Origin: a bacterium
GTDB lineage: Bacteria > Acidobacteriota > Thermoanaerobaculia > Multivoradales > J023
NCBI GenBank assembly: GCA_024226315.1
Contig: JAAELT010000115.1
Span: 124,001-188,000, forward strand
DNA: 64,000 nt
Direction of reading: 5' to 3'
Made by a program: the position numbers and the translations under genes. Under the pieces are notes generated by a model. It was not told where the DNA came from, did no database searches, and was given only the letters and a program-made list of their open reading frames with translations. Of the stretch, positions 54,469 to 63,605 are shown piece by piece (positions within the stretch are counted from its first letter, which is position 1; every line of letters begins with the position of its first letter).

Positions 54469-55380
54469 ATGCGTACTGAGATCGACATCTATGTGAGCTA
54501 TGCGCACGTGGACGGTTGGGTCGTAAAGCCCCTTGTCGAAGATCTGCGCCAGCAAGTTGCCCAGCGTCTCGGTACTAGAGTGAATCTTTGGATTGACTTC
54601 AACAACATTGCCCCCGGTTCAGACTGGCAAGATGCACTACGAAGTGCCATTGTCGAAGCAAAGGCCATGCTCGCGGTGGTTTCTCCAGCGTATCTTGAGT
54701 CGCGATCTAAACGAGATGAGTACGAGACGTTCGTACAGTCAGAGCGCCCGATTCTTACTGTCGTGTTAGAAGAATCTCGGAACAAGAAGGAGCTTCTGGA
54801 TCTGCTCGGCGATCGCCCCGGTTATGCAGCGCCAAGCATACGCTTAAAAGGCCGCGATGAGCGGTACTACAGCTTCATTTCGGACTTGGCCCACGAAATC
54901 GCAGATACTCTTCGCCCAGCTGAACCTGCGCCAGAACAAGTTGCTCCGCAAATTCCACCAAAGCCATCGGCCGAACTTCCGAAGCGGCAAGCGAAGGGGT
55001 ACGTATTTTTGAGCTACGCAGAAGAGGATGCGGATTTCTTGGCGAAGCTCCGCGCCTTCTTTGGAGAGCGGGGCTATGCGTATTGGGAGTTTGAGAGCAG
55101 CGAACGTGACTATCAGAAGCGCATCGACTTGGAGCTTGAGGATGTTATCTCGGGGGCTGTAGCAACAGTCAGCGTCTTATCAGAGGCGTGGAAGGAGTCG
55201 ACATGGTCTCTCCGTGAGCTGTTCTTCTCGCAAGAGATCGGCAAGCCTGTCTTCCTGCTGAAAGCGAAACCAATGCCACCGACTCTCGCCATTGCCGGCT
55301 TTCCGTATATCGATTTCACCAAGGATAGCAAGCGTGCCTTCTTTCGTCTGGCGGGGGAACTGGAGCGAGCTGGACTTTGA
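54469..55380 (+). CDS. Protein with two TIR domains
   Basis: 303 aa. TIR-1 spans about residues 3-145: IDIYVSYAHVDGWVVKPLVE, LWIDFNNIAPGSDWQDAL, AMLAVVSPAYLES, with E84/E86 as candidate catalytic Glu. A Pro/Ala-rich linker follows. TIR-2 spans about 176-300: GYVFLSYAEEDADFLAKLRA, AYWEFESSERD, TVSVLSEAWKESTWSLREL, with E250 as predicted catalytic Glu. TIR enzymes cleave NAD or make cyclic ADP-ribose signals in Thoeris, CBASS and other defences. No sensor or oligomerisation domain is visible besides the pair. The ATG lies 16 nt after the core of attC 1. Confidence 0.88.
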   Translation: MRTEIDIYVSYAHVDGWVVKPLVEDLRQQVAQRLGTRVNLWIDFNNIAPGSDWQDALRSAIVEAKAMLAVVSPAYLESRSKRDEYETFVQSERPILTVVLEESRNKKELLDLLGDRPGYAAPSIRLKGRDERYYSFISDLAHEIADTLRPAEPAPEQVAPQIPPKPSAELPKRQAKGYVFLSYAEEDADFLAKLRAFFGERGYAYWEFESSERDYQKRIDLELEDVISGAVATVSVLSEAWKESTWSLRELFFSQEIGKPVFLLKAKPMPPTLAIAGFPYIDFTKDSKRAFFRLAGELERAGL

Positions 55381-55416
55381 TAGCAACTGAAGGGAGTGTG
55401 CCAACCTGACAAAAGC

Positions 55417-55488
55417 AGCTAACAATCGCATCAACACGGAATCGAGGCCGCAAGGCGGGCCTCGATCCGGTTATGCTTGCCGTTATAT
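55417..55488 (+). other. attC-like site 2
   Basis: A 72-bp site from AGCTAAC (55417) to GTTATAT (55482-55488). Arms pair as TAACAA with TTG-cc-GTTA, then CAT-AAC-CGGA with TCCG-GTT-ATG, then TCGAGGCC-GC with GC-GGCCTCGA. Single unpaired bases occur on the left strand. This is the clearest attC fold in the array. Confidence 0.8.
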
Positions 55489-55501
55489 GGCTGAGTGAAC
55501 C

Positions 55502-55906
55502 ATGAAAGGAGCCAAAGAAACGGAATGGGGATTGGCTGCCGTCGGTCAATCCGGCGCCGTCCAAGTCGATGTAGATGAATCGTGCTCCGAGCCTGCCCGG
55601 TGGGAGCTGTCAATCGACCAGCCCCAAATATATCTCCGGTTTGAGATTCCAGGCCCTCACGTTGTCGGCGAGCTTCTAGCTTTCTTGCAGCGCCACTGGG
55701 GTCAGTCGTCGGCCGACGAGCTCCGCCTCGGCGCAATCGGCGATGCGAAGGTTTCAATAATCAAGGATGATGAGTTTGCCGACAGGTTCTTCCTTTGTGT
55801 CGCATCCGAGAACGGGGCCCTTCAATACAGCCTTCGCTCCGAAGAGGTCGAGAGCTACATTGCGGCACTGCGGAGCGCCAAGGAGGATTTAAGTGACGGC
55901 ACATAA
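55502..55906 (+). CDS. Unknown cassette protein, 134 aa
   Basis: No family recognised. Predicted cytoplasmic; mixed alpha/beta with beta-like segments in ARWELSIDQPQIYLRFEIPG and DAKVSIIKDDEFADRFFLCV, and a C-terminal helix. Acidic overall. It starts 14 nt after the core of attC 2 and its TAA stop lies within the 5' arm of attC 3, the compact arrangement of an integron cassette. Could be an immunity or anti-toxin-like partner, but nothing in the sequence proves it. Confidence 0.65.
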   Translation: MKGAKETEWGLAAVGQSGAVQVDVDESCSEPARWELSIDQPQIYLRFEIPGPHVVGELLAFLQRHWGQSSADELRLGAIGDAKVSIIKDDEFADRFFLCVASENGALQYSLRSEEVESYIAALRSAKEDLSDGT

Positions 55907-55960
55907 CGAGTGCATGGAGAGCGACGCGGCAAGCCGCGCACCTCATGCTTTCCGTTACAC
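55901..55960 (+). other. attC-like site 3
   Basis: 60 bp from ACATAAC to GTTACAC (55954-55960). TAACGA faces TcCGTTA, GCATG-AG faces CTCATGC, and CGCGGC aa GCCGCG forms the tip. Length and layout are classical. The preceding stop codon is part of the left core. Confidence 0.75.
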
Positions 55961-56020
55961 CTACACAACGAGCGGAGCAGTAGAGTGGACACGGCCGCGT
56001 TAAGTAGGAGGTGAACTTTG

Positions 56021-56758
56021 ATGACCGAGAGACGAGAGCCTGTTCCCGCAAGGATTCTTCAACTCATCAGGGACGGCAAAGCCCAAAGCCCCGACGAACT
56101 ATACCGATTCTTTAATGACTGGCCGGAGGAAGAAGAATCACAGACCGGTATAGGTAACGTTGGGGAAATAGACCGAACGCTTTTCAGCCTCGAACGAGCA
56201 GGCTTGATTGAGATACACAATGATCGAATAAAGCCGACAAGTTTAATTCAAAAAATCCAACAGGCTTTGCGACTGAACCTGATGGAGCTGTCCGCCAGGA
56301 CCCCTGGGGGCATCTATGCACGACCTCTATTCGGCAAACCACAAGAAGATGATCAGGCATTCGAAGTATTTGTTCTGATGCCTTTTACCAACGAGCTGAG
56401 ACCAATCTACGAAGACCACATCAAGAAGGTCATCGACAAGAGTCTGGGATTATCGGTTGGACGCGCTGATGATGTTTTTGCCGCGAACTCAATAATCTCC
56501 GATATCTGGAGGTTAATTTACAACTGCAAGATCCTGATTGCGGACTGCACTCATCGAAACCCGAACGTATTCTATGAGATCGGAGTTGCCCACACAGTAG
56601 GCAAACCTGTCATTCTAATAGCGCAGGGCATTGACGACATACCATTCGACCTTCGCCACATAAGAGCGATCGTCTATTCATACACTCCACCTGGCATGGC
56701 AGAATTTGAAAGAACCCTACAGAAAACTGTTGAATCCGAAATGAGCATGTATGCCTAA
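56021..56758 (+). CDS. Winged-helix-like plus nucleoside 2-deoxyribosyltransferase-like (TIR/NDT superfamily) protein
   Basis: 245 aa. Residues about 8-75 look like a small helical or winged-helix module (RILQLIRDGKAQSPDELYRF, IDRTLFSLERAGLIEIHND). Residues about 115-235 are Rossmannoid: EVFVLMPFTNELRPIYEDHI, RADDVFAANSIISDIWRL, ILIADCTHRNPNVFYEIG, KPVILIAQ. E186 in NVFYEIG matches the catalytic Glu position of NDT/DRHyd enzymes. Such domains cleave or sense nucleosides, nucleotides or NAD in conflict systems. AGGAGG nine bases before the ATG at 56021 decides the start. Confidence 0.75.
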   Translation: MTERREPVPARILQLIRDGKAQSPDELYRFFNDWPEEEESQTGIGNVGEIDRTLFSLERAGLIEIHNDRIKPTSLIQKIQQALRLNLMELSARTPGGIYARPLFGKPQEDDQAFEVFVLMPFTNELRPIYEDHIKKVIDKSLGLSVGRADDVFAANSIISDIWRLIYNCKILIADCTHRNPNVFYEIGVAHTVGKPVILIAQGIDDIPFDLRHIRAIVYSYTPPGMAEFERTLQKTVESEMSMYA

Positions 56759-56782
56759 CACATGGTCACGGAGTAGGCTGCA

Positions 56783-56882
56783 GTGTAACAAGTCGTTGCA
56801 CTGCGACGTGGCTGGTTACAAGTTCAGTACGAAGTCGGTGGCAGTCGCGCCCAGCCACGCTGCGTGAACGCAATCGTTAGAC
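56783..56882 (+). other. attC-like site 4
   Basis: 100 bp from GTGTAAC (56783-56789) to GTTAGAC (56876-56882), the latter a perfect GTTRRRY core. Inner arms GCG-CGTGGCTGG and CCAGCCACG-GCG pair strongly, with a variable tip. A perfect GCCTAAC also overlaps the stop of the preceding gene at 56753, so the outer limit could be there (130 bp). Confidence 0.75.
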
Positions 56883-56898
56883 GGGGTCTAAAGAGAAG

Positions 56899-58473
56899 AT
56901 GCGAATCATAATGCCACTCTTTCAATTCGCATGTCGCGAGGAGGACTCTTACTCGTTCGGCTGTCGCCCTCTTTCAATCGAGCCCCTCTCCCGAGACTCG
57001 ATCCCGGACCTTTCGATATTCTCGCAACAGGATGTCGAATTGATGAAGCTAGAGAGCTGGTGCCTTGTCTGGGACGACGCAAATATCTCTAACTATAAAG
57101 CGGTTGTCAACTTGGCCCTCATCGCGCTCAGGCTGTGCGCTGAGCAGAAATCATCCACTCCATTCATCAAGTATCGATTCTGCCTAGAACAACCGAAGTT
57201 CTCCTCTTACCTTGAGGAGACCATGACAACCAATTACGCCACGATTGAGCGAAGGCAGTTGTATGATCGTGACTCCCTCGACGAAGCAAACGAGGTTCTG
57301 TCAGCGCTGTTGAGGATGGATGAGATTTCAACAAGAACACACAACGCGCTTTATTTTCTCTTCAGAGGGCTTCATAATGTCCACTGGTCTGACTCGTTCC
57401 TCATGATCATGACCTCTCTTGAGTCGCTGTTCTCCAAGGACAAGGCCGGTGGCGCAATCAAGGCGGTGACAAGCAGGGTGGCCTCGCTGCTGGATTCCAG
57501 AAGCCGGTGCACAATCGCTGACATTGAATCTCTGTACGACATCAGGTCCAGGCTCGTTCATGGACACTTCGACGCCAGAGCTGACCAAGGCAAGAACTTA
57601 GAGCACCTAGCTCATCTTGAGTATGTCGCGAGTCAGTGTTTTCGGGAGCTCTTGCGGAACGATAAATATGAGTGGTATAGCAGCAAAGAGAAAAGAGACC
57701 GGTTCATGGGAACTCTAAATACAGCGCCGCCCGGTGCTCGAATCATCTATGCTCTTCCAGACGTAGCCGTCTTCAAGAAATGCTATAACAAACATCAATT
57801 CTTTGATGATATTTACTGGGGGGATTGGGCCGCAGCCATTGATGGATTCGAACAGAGATTCGAGAAATGGTATTTCGAACATATGCTTGGCGGTCACGCT
57901 TCGTATCTGGATTTCTGCGCACTTTGTGCCCTAGTTGAGGTGTTTTCGAACTACGAGTCAGATAGGGACTGGCACGAGCCAAAGAACTATAGAGAGTTCT
58001 TGAGAAGACTTGATTCCGTATTCCGGACGCGACTTAACAGCTCAATAGTAACTACTCGCTGGGAAGCAGGTTCCTGGAAAGAGGGAAAGCTCCGAGATTT
58101 TGCGGACGTATTCTACGCCGGCGTCCGGTGTTCCCTGCATCACCATGGCGACCTGGCATCCTTTGCAGGTATGCACGTCGAGCACGGCGAAAGGAAAGCC
58201 GGGGAGCTCGCTGTCGTGCGAGCTGCGGCTGGGAAATCGCTTTGCGGCTCACATGAGTACCCGCTCGTGGTGTTTAATCCTGCTGAGCTAAAATCTCGCC
58301 TCCGCAAGTGGTTTCATGATTACTGTAATGACCTTCGAAGGGCTCCATTGTCAGCACGGGCAGGGCAATTCCGTAAGAAATTCATGAACGACTTCGGAAT
58401 TACGATCCCTATTCCTGCGCCTAACCAAACGGATCCAGGGGACGCCAGCGCCGGCGCGACTGGTCGGGCTTAG
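56899..58473 (+). CDS. Apea-like HEPN domain protein
   Basis: 524 aa, cytoplasmic. The central domain (about 150-260) fits Apea-like HEPN: FLMIMTSLESLFSKDKAGGA, TSRVASLLDS, SLYDIRSRLVHGHFD. The R216-x4-H221 motif is the predicted RNase site of HEPN toxins. The N-terminal 140 and C-terminal 260 residues are not recognised. HEPN RNases are common effectors in antiphage and toxin systems. The ATG is 17 nt after the core of attC 4. The last 55 bp of the gene lie inside attC 5. Confidence 0.75.
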   Translation: MRIIMPLFQFACREEDSYSFGCRPLSIEPLSRDSIPDLSIFSQQDVELMKLESWCLVWDDANISNYKAVVNLALIALRLCAEQKSSTPFIKYRFCLEQPKFSSYLEETMTTNYATIERRQLYDRDSLDEANEVLSALLRMDEISTRTHNALYFLFRGLHNVHWSDSFLMIMTSLESLFSKDKAGGAIKAVTSRVASLLDSRSRCTIADIESLYDIRSRLVHGHFDARADQGKNLEHLAHLEYVASQCFRELLRNDKYEWYSSKEKRDRFMGTLNTAPPGARIIYALPDVAVFKKCYNKHQFFDDIYWGDWAAAIDGFEQRFEKWYFEHMLGGHASYLDFCALCALVEVFSNYESDRDWHEPKNYREFLRRLDSVFRTRLNSSIVTTRWEAGSWKEGKLRDFADVFYAGVRCSLHHHGDLASFAGMHVEHGERKAGELAVVRAAAGKSLCGSHEYPLVVFNPAELKSRLRKWFHDYCNDLRRAPLSARAGQFRKKFMNDFGITIPIPAPNQTDPGDASAGATGRA

Positions 58474-58542
58474 TGTACACATGAAGTTCCGAACTCTCGC
58501 ACGCGGCCAATCGAAGGCGCCCCTGATCCGCGATCGTTAGAT
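58419..58542 (+). other. attC-like site 5
   Basis: 124 bp from GCCTAAC (58419-58425, perfect RYYYAAC) to GTTAGAT (58536-58542, perfect GTTRRRY). CGGATC-AGGGG-CGCC on the left pairs with GGCG-CCCCT-GATCCG on the right, with single extrahelical bases on the left strand. The left half is coding for the HEPN protein C-terminus. Confidence 0.8.
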
Positions 58543-58554
58543 GGATTGGAAGTG

Positions 58555-59025
58555 ATGGCGATCCGGGTACAGATTGCGACGCACATCGAGGCCCCGCCGA
58601 CGCGCTGCTTTGACCTGTCTCGCGATCTGGACCTGCATGTTCAGTCAATGTCGTCCAGCGGGGAGAAAGCGGTAGGCGGCAAAACCAGCGGACTGATTGG
58701 CTTGGACGAGGAGGTCACCTTCGAAGGACGCCACTTCGGGGTCCGCCTCCGTCACACATCTCGCATTACTGTGTTTGATCGACCTCGACACTTTCGCGAC
58801 GAGATGGTTCACGGTCAGTTCAAGGAGTTCCGTCACGATCACTACTTCGAACCCTCCCCAGCGGGCACGACGGTGAGCGACGTTCTCGAGTTCAGATCAC
58901 CTTTCGGTGTCATCGGCATGCTCGTCGATCGGTTGGTCTTGAAACTCTACTTGGCCAGGCTGCTGCGACAGCGCAACACCGTGATCAAGATCGTTGCAGA
59001 GTCGGTGGCCGCCAGATCTTCGTAG
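58555..59025 (+). CDS. SRPBCC family protein
   Basis: 156 aa with a START/polyketide-cyclase-like helix-grip fold: VQIATHIEAPPTRCFDLSRD at the N-terminus, FGVRLRHTSRITVFDRPRHF in the middle and a long C-terminal helix (LARLLRQRNTVIKIVAES). Such proteins bind hydrophobic ligands; the ligand is unknown. It starts 13 nt after the core of attC 5, so it is the sixth cassette. No attC was found after its stop, so the array probably ends or is truncated here. GC rises back toward the genome level within it. Confidence 0.8.
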   Translation: MAIRVQIATHIEAPPTRCFDLSRDLDLHVQSMSSSGEKAVGGKTSGLIGLDEEVTFEGRHFGVRLRHTSRITVFDRPRHFRDEMVHGQFKEFRHDHYFEPSPAGTTVSDVLEFRSPFGVIGMLVDRLVLKLYLARLLRQRNTVIKIVAESVAARSS

Positions 59026-59133
59026 GGAGGCACGAAGTCCGACGGGTATTTCTCCTAGCCAGGATGGACGAGGTTCGCTTCGTCTGGGGCTCGGCGGTGA
59101 TGACGCGCCATGCGCCACTCTCTTTCCAGAGGC

Positions 59134-60348
59134 TCACACCCCGCGCTCTTCCACCTTCACCCCGTCGACGATCGAGTCCGACGGGTGGACGATCACCTGC
59201 TCGCCTTCGCCGAGCCCCGAGATCACCTGGGCTTCGAGCCCGTTGCGCATACCGATCTCGATCTCGCGCAGGGACGCCTTGCCGGCGTCGACGGCAAAGA
59301 CGGCCCAGCCCTCGCCGTTTCTGAAGAGGCTCGAGGTGGGTACGCGCACCACGTCTTCCTCTTCCCAGGTGACGATCCGTACCTCCACGCGGTAGCCGTC
59401 GCCGAGCGCCTCCCAGGCTTCCTTTGGATCCTCGAAGTCGATCACCACGTTGACCCGCTGCTCCTCGACGCCGAGGGCAGAGACCTTGGTGAAGCCGTAG
59501 GGCTCGACCCGGCGCACCACGCCGTGCAGGGGACGGTCGCCGCCCCATTGCTCGACCAGGACCTTCTGGCCGCGGCGCACCTGGACGGCGTCGGTCGACA
59601 GCAGGTCGGACACGATTTCCAGGTCGGCGGGGTCGGCGACCTCGAGCAGGGGCTCGCCGGCCGGCACGATCGCCTCGCTCTCGCGCAGGCGCCGCAACAC
59701 GGTGCCGTTGACCGGGGAACGGATCGCGATCGGTTCACGGTCACCATTGCCCGAGCCGGGCTCGACCAGGCTGGCGCGGGCCACCTCCAGGTCGTAGGCG
59801 GTGGTGCGCACCGCGTACTCGGCTGCCTTGACCGCTTTCTGACGGGTGTCCCGCTCGAGCTCGGCGACCTCGAGCCGGTCCTGGGAGACGATCTCTTCGC
59901 TCGCCAGCTTGCCGGTGCGCTCGAGATCGGCCTCGGCCTTCTTGAGCTCCGCTTGCGAGCGGTCGCGGTCGGCGCGGGCGCGGCCGAGGGCCGCCTCCGC
60001 AGCCTTGACCCGCGCCTCGGCCTCGGCGCGGCTGCGGGCGTCGAGCAGCACCGGGTCGGTGGGTTGGAAGGTGGCGAGCACCGTCTCGCCGGCGCTTACC
60101 TGGTCGCCGGGCTCGAGCTCGATGCGCAGCACGCGGCCGGCGAGCGGCGCCGACACCAGGTAGCGGTCTCGCACCCGGGTCTCGCCCTCCTCGTCGATGG
60201 TGACGGAGAGCGCCCCCCGGTCGACGGTGGCGAAGTCCGCCGGTTGCGGCTTGGGCGCCAGCGACAGGCCGATCAGGATCACGATCGCGGCGGTCCCGCC
60301 CCAGACGAGCAGCCGTCGCTTGAAGGTCTTCTTCTTTGCTGCACTCAC
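59134..60348 (-). CDS. HlyD/MFP-type periplasmic adaptor subunit
   Basis: 404 aa. A single N-terminal membrane helix (residues about 10-30, LLVWGGTAAIVILIGLSLAP). Biotinyl-lipoyl-like beta segments (LAGRVLRIELEPGDQVSAGE and, after a coiled-coil hairpin, PVNGTVLRRLRESEAIVPAG) flank about 110 residues of heptad-rich helix (ARVKAAEAALGRARADRDRS). This is the membrane-fusion protein of a tripartite efflux pump. It is the last gene of a three-gene operon, 4 bp after the permease. No TolC-like gene is in the window. Confidence 0.92.
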   Translation of the reverse strand: MSAAKKKTFKRRLLVWGGTAAIVILIGLSLAPKPQPADFATVDRGALSVTIDEEGETRVRDRYLVSAPLAGRVLRIELEPGDQVSAGETVLATFQPTDPVLLDARSRAEAEARVKAAEAALGRARADRDRSQAELKKAEADLERTGKLASEEIVSQDRLEVAELERDTRQKAVKAAEYAVRTTAYDLEVARASLVEPGSGNGDREPIAIRSPVNGTVLRRLRESEAIVPAGEPLLEVADPADLEIVSDLLSTDAVQVRRGQKVLVEQWGGDRPLHGVVRRVEPYGFTKVSALGVEEQRVNVVIDFEDPKEAWEALGDGYRVEVRIVTWEEEDVVRVPTSSLFRNGEGWAVFAVDAGKASLREIEIGMRNGLEAQVISGLGEGEQVIVHPSDSIVDGVKVEERGV

Positions 60349-60352
60349 GCAC

Positions 60353-62716
60353 TCACTCCTTGGTCTTCAAGACTTCCACCAGATCCAGATGGTCGAGGCG
60401 CCGGCGCACCACCAGGCCGGAGATCACCGCCGCGACCAGCACGGTGAGCGCAGAAAAGCCGTAGGTCCGCGCCGAGACCACGAGCGGGAATCGGTACACC
60501 TCGGTGTCGTAGGCAGTCACCGTGAGTGCCGCCAGGCCGTAGCCGACGGCCAGCCCCACCGGCACGGCGAGCAGCGTCACCGACGCCAGCTCGCCGAGCA
60601 GGATGAACGAGATCTCGCCCCGGGTGAGGCCGAGCACCCGCAGGCTGGCGAGCTCGCGGCTGCGCTCCGAAAGCGAGATGCGGGCGGCGTTGTAGACCAC
60701 GCCGAAGGCGATGATGCCGGCGAACATGACGTTGAAGAAGATCATGATGCCGAAACTTTCGTCCATGGTCTTGTTGAAGGCATCCAGCGCCGCCGACTTG
60801 AGCGCCACGCCGGCGACCGCCGGGATCAGCTTGAGCCGCCGGTAGAGCTCCTCGGCGTGGGCCGGGTCGACCTGCACGAAGGCGCCGGAGAGGTTGCCGC
60901 CCTCGCGCATCAGCCGGTGCAGGGCTCCGGCCTCCATGTAGGCGGACATCCCCATGTACTCGTCGACCAGGTCGGTCACCGTTGCCCGCCGCGTCGGCCG
61001 CGCGCCTTCGAGCACCTGCAGCGTCACCTCATCTCCGGGCACGACCTCCAGCAGCTCCGCCAGCTTGGAGGTCAGCACCAGACCCTCCGGCGGCAGCTCG
61101 ACCGGGGTCAGGGAGGTGTTCACCACCCGCTGCAATCGGGGCAGCTCGGCGAGGCCCATGATCGCCACCTGGCGCGAGCGGTGGCCGTGGCGCAGACGCA
61201 CCGGCACCGAGCGCATCGACTCGGCGTACACCACCCCCGGCAGGCGCTCGATCTCGAACAGCGCGTTCGACGACCTCGGTTCGACGAAGGTCACCGTCAC
61301 GTCCTGGCGCTGGGCGACGAAGAACTGCACGTACATCAGCTCGTCCATGGCGTCGAGGAAGAACAGGCCGACGATCAACATGGCGGCTGCGAAGGCGATG
61401 CCGATGATCGAGGCGAGGGCGCGCGCCGGCGTGCGCTGGAGGTTGCGCAGCACCATGCGCGCCGGCTGCGACAGCCAGCGGGTGAGGCCGACGCGCTCGA
61501 CGAAGCTCGGCTTGTAGCTGGCCGGCGGCTCCGGGCGCATGGCCTCGGCCGGCGGCAGCGTCACCGCCCGGCGCACCGAGCTGAAGGCGCCGAGCACCGC
61601 CGCCACCAGGCTGATCGCCACCGCGCCCACGGCGACGCCGCTGGAGAGCCGGTACTCGAGAAACGGGAAGCGGAAGTAGTCGTTGTAGAGCTCGATCATC
61701 CCCGAGCCCAGCCAGCCGCCGCCCAGCGTGCCGATGACGCCACCGATGGCCGAGATCACCAGGCTCCACTGTGTGTAGTGGAGGCCGACCTCCAGGCTCG
61801 AATAACCCAGAGCCTTGAGTGCCGCTATCTGCTCGCGCTGCACCGAGATGATGCGGGTGAGGACGACGTTGAGCAGGAAAGCGGCCACCGACAGGAAGAT
61901 GATCGGGATGATCATGCCGACGCTCTGCAGTGCCACCAGCTCGGAGTCGAGGTACCAGTGGGAGAGCTGCAGCTCGCGCGGATAGGCGCCGAGGCCTCCG
62001 TAGGGCTCGAGCAGTCGGTCGAGACGGGAGATCACCTCGTCTTCCGACGCGCGCGGCATCAGCGTCATCGCGACGTCGTTGAAGCCGCCTTCCATGTCGA
62101 ATGCTGTGGCCAGGGCCTCGCGTCCCATCCAGAACAGGCCGAAACGCCCCTCGTCGGGCAGGATGTCGCCCGGGCGGATGTTGTAAACGTATTCGGGCGA
62201 CAGCGCGATACCAACGATGTCGAGATCGCGGCGCCGGCCGTTCAGGATCGCCGCCACCGAGTCGCCCGGCCCGAGGCCGCGGGCGAGCGCGAAGCCTTCG
62301 GAGACCAGCACCTCGTCGGGCCGCCCGGGCTCGATGTAGCGGCCCTGCTGCAGGGCGACGTCGTTGAGCGTCGCGGTCTCCCGCTCCGGAATCGAGATCA
62401 GGCGCCCGACCACCGGCTCCTCCAGATCCTCGACGTCGAGCGTGACGCTGACCACCACCCGCGTGTCCGCCGCCGCCACGCCGGGGATCTGCTCGATCCG
62501 TCGTTCCAGCCACTGGGGCGCCCGTTTGAGGCTGGCGAAGACGTCGGCGAAGCGGTAGCGCTGGTAGTAGGCCTCCTGGGTGCGCCGCAGCGACTCGAAG
62601 GTCGACAGGTACATGATGAACATCGCCACCCCGGCGGCGATTACCATGCTGATCGCCAGCCCCTGGCCCTTGATGTTCCAGAGGTCGCGCAGCAGCTTGC
62701 GGTGGATGGCGCGCAT
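60353..62716 (-). CDS. FtsX-type ABC transporter permease
   Basis: 787 aa. An N-terminal helix ([20 protein letters not shown]), a large periplasmic part, then two FtsX repeats: [20 protein letters not shown] with [17 protein letters not shown], and [20 protein letters not shown] with [20 protein letters not shown] near the end. Such double-FtsX proteins pair with a MacB-like or DevA-like ATPase and an MFP. The start ATG is 15 bp after the ATPase stop. Substrate unknown (lipid, lipoprotein or toxic compound export). Confidence 0.92.
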   Translation of the reverse strand: MRAIHRKLLRDLWNIKGQGLAISMVIAAGVAMFIMYLSTFESLRRTQEAYYQRYRFADVFASLKRAPQWLERRIEQIPGVAAADTRVVVSVTLDVEDLEEPVVGRLISIPERETATLNDVALQQGRYIEPGRPDEVLVSEGFALARGLGPGDSVAAILNGRRRDLDIVGIALSPEYVYNIRPGDILPDEGRFGLFWMGREALATAFDMEGGFNDVAMTLMPRASEDEVISRLDRLLEPYGGLGAYPRELQLSHWYLDSELVALQSVGMIIPIIFLSVAAFLLNVVLTRIISVQREQIAALKALGYSSLEVGLHYTQWSLVISAIGGVIGTLGGGWLGSGMIELYNDYFRFPFLEYRLSSGVAVGAVAISLVAAVLGAFSSVRRAVTLPPAEAMRPEPPASYKPSFVERVGLTRWLSQPARMVLRNLQRTPARALASIIGIAFAAAMLIVGLFFLDAMDELMYVQFFVAQRQDVTVTFVEPRSSNALFEIERLPGVVYAESMRSVPVRLRHGHRSRQVAIMGLAELPRLQRVVNTSLTPVELPPEGLVLTSKLAELLEVVPGDEVTLQVLEGARPTRRATVTDLVDEYMGMSAYMEAGALHRLMREGGNLSGAFVQVDPAHAEELYRRLKLIPAVAGVALKSAALDAFNKTMDESFGIMIFFNVMFAGIIAFGVVYNAARISLSERSRELASLRVLGLTRGEISFILLGELASVTLLAVPVGLAVGYGLAALTVTAYDTEVYRFPLVVSARTYGFSALTVLVAAVISGLVVRRRLDHLDLVEVLKTKE

Positions 62717-62731
62717 CGCGTACCCAGTCGG

Positions 62732-63487
<756 letters not shown>

Positions 63488-63605
63488 TCGAGGCTCCTCT
63501 TCTTCGGGATGAGCCACCTGTCATTCTGTCACCATTACGGTGGTTGGCGAGGGAAGTTCGGGAAAACTTGAAGTTTGTTTAGGTCGATCAAAAAACAACG
63601 CCGCC

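Larger units (their letters stand above)
52568..59025 (+). mobile_element. Integron-type gene-cassette array (no integrase in window)
   Basis: Six plus-strand genes, most starting 14-60 nt after a GTTAnnn core, are separated by five attC-like inverted repeats. GC is visibly lower (about half) than on either side. Core sites are GTTAGCT 54447, GTTATAT 55482, GTTACAC 55954, GTTAGAC 56876 and GTTAGAT 58536. The left limit (GTTACAC at 52568) and the right limit after the SRPBCC gene are uncertain. No intI gene or attI-Pc module is visible. Cassette-by-cassette cargo suggests defence functions. Confidence 0.75.

Noticed and set aside
52644..55380. OLD nuclease plus neighbour as a Gabija system
   Set aside because: Gabija needs a GajB UvrD-like helicase. 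The next gene encodes two TIR domains and an attC-like site separates them.
54469..56758. TIR protein plus NDT-like protein as a Thoeris system
   Set aside because: Thoeris ThsA has a SIR2 or other effector with a SLOG sensor. No SIR2 or SLOG motif is seen, and the two genes lie in different cassettes.
56753..56789. GCCTAAC at the stop of the NDT-like gene as the true left core of attC 4
   Set aside because: The arms starting at GTGTAAC (56783) pair better with the right half. I kept the shorter site but note the alternative.
58985..59548. 187-codon minus-strand open frame spanning the end of the MFP gene
   Set aside because: It overlaps the MFP in another frame, is very Arg/Gly-rich and has no recognisable domain.
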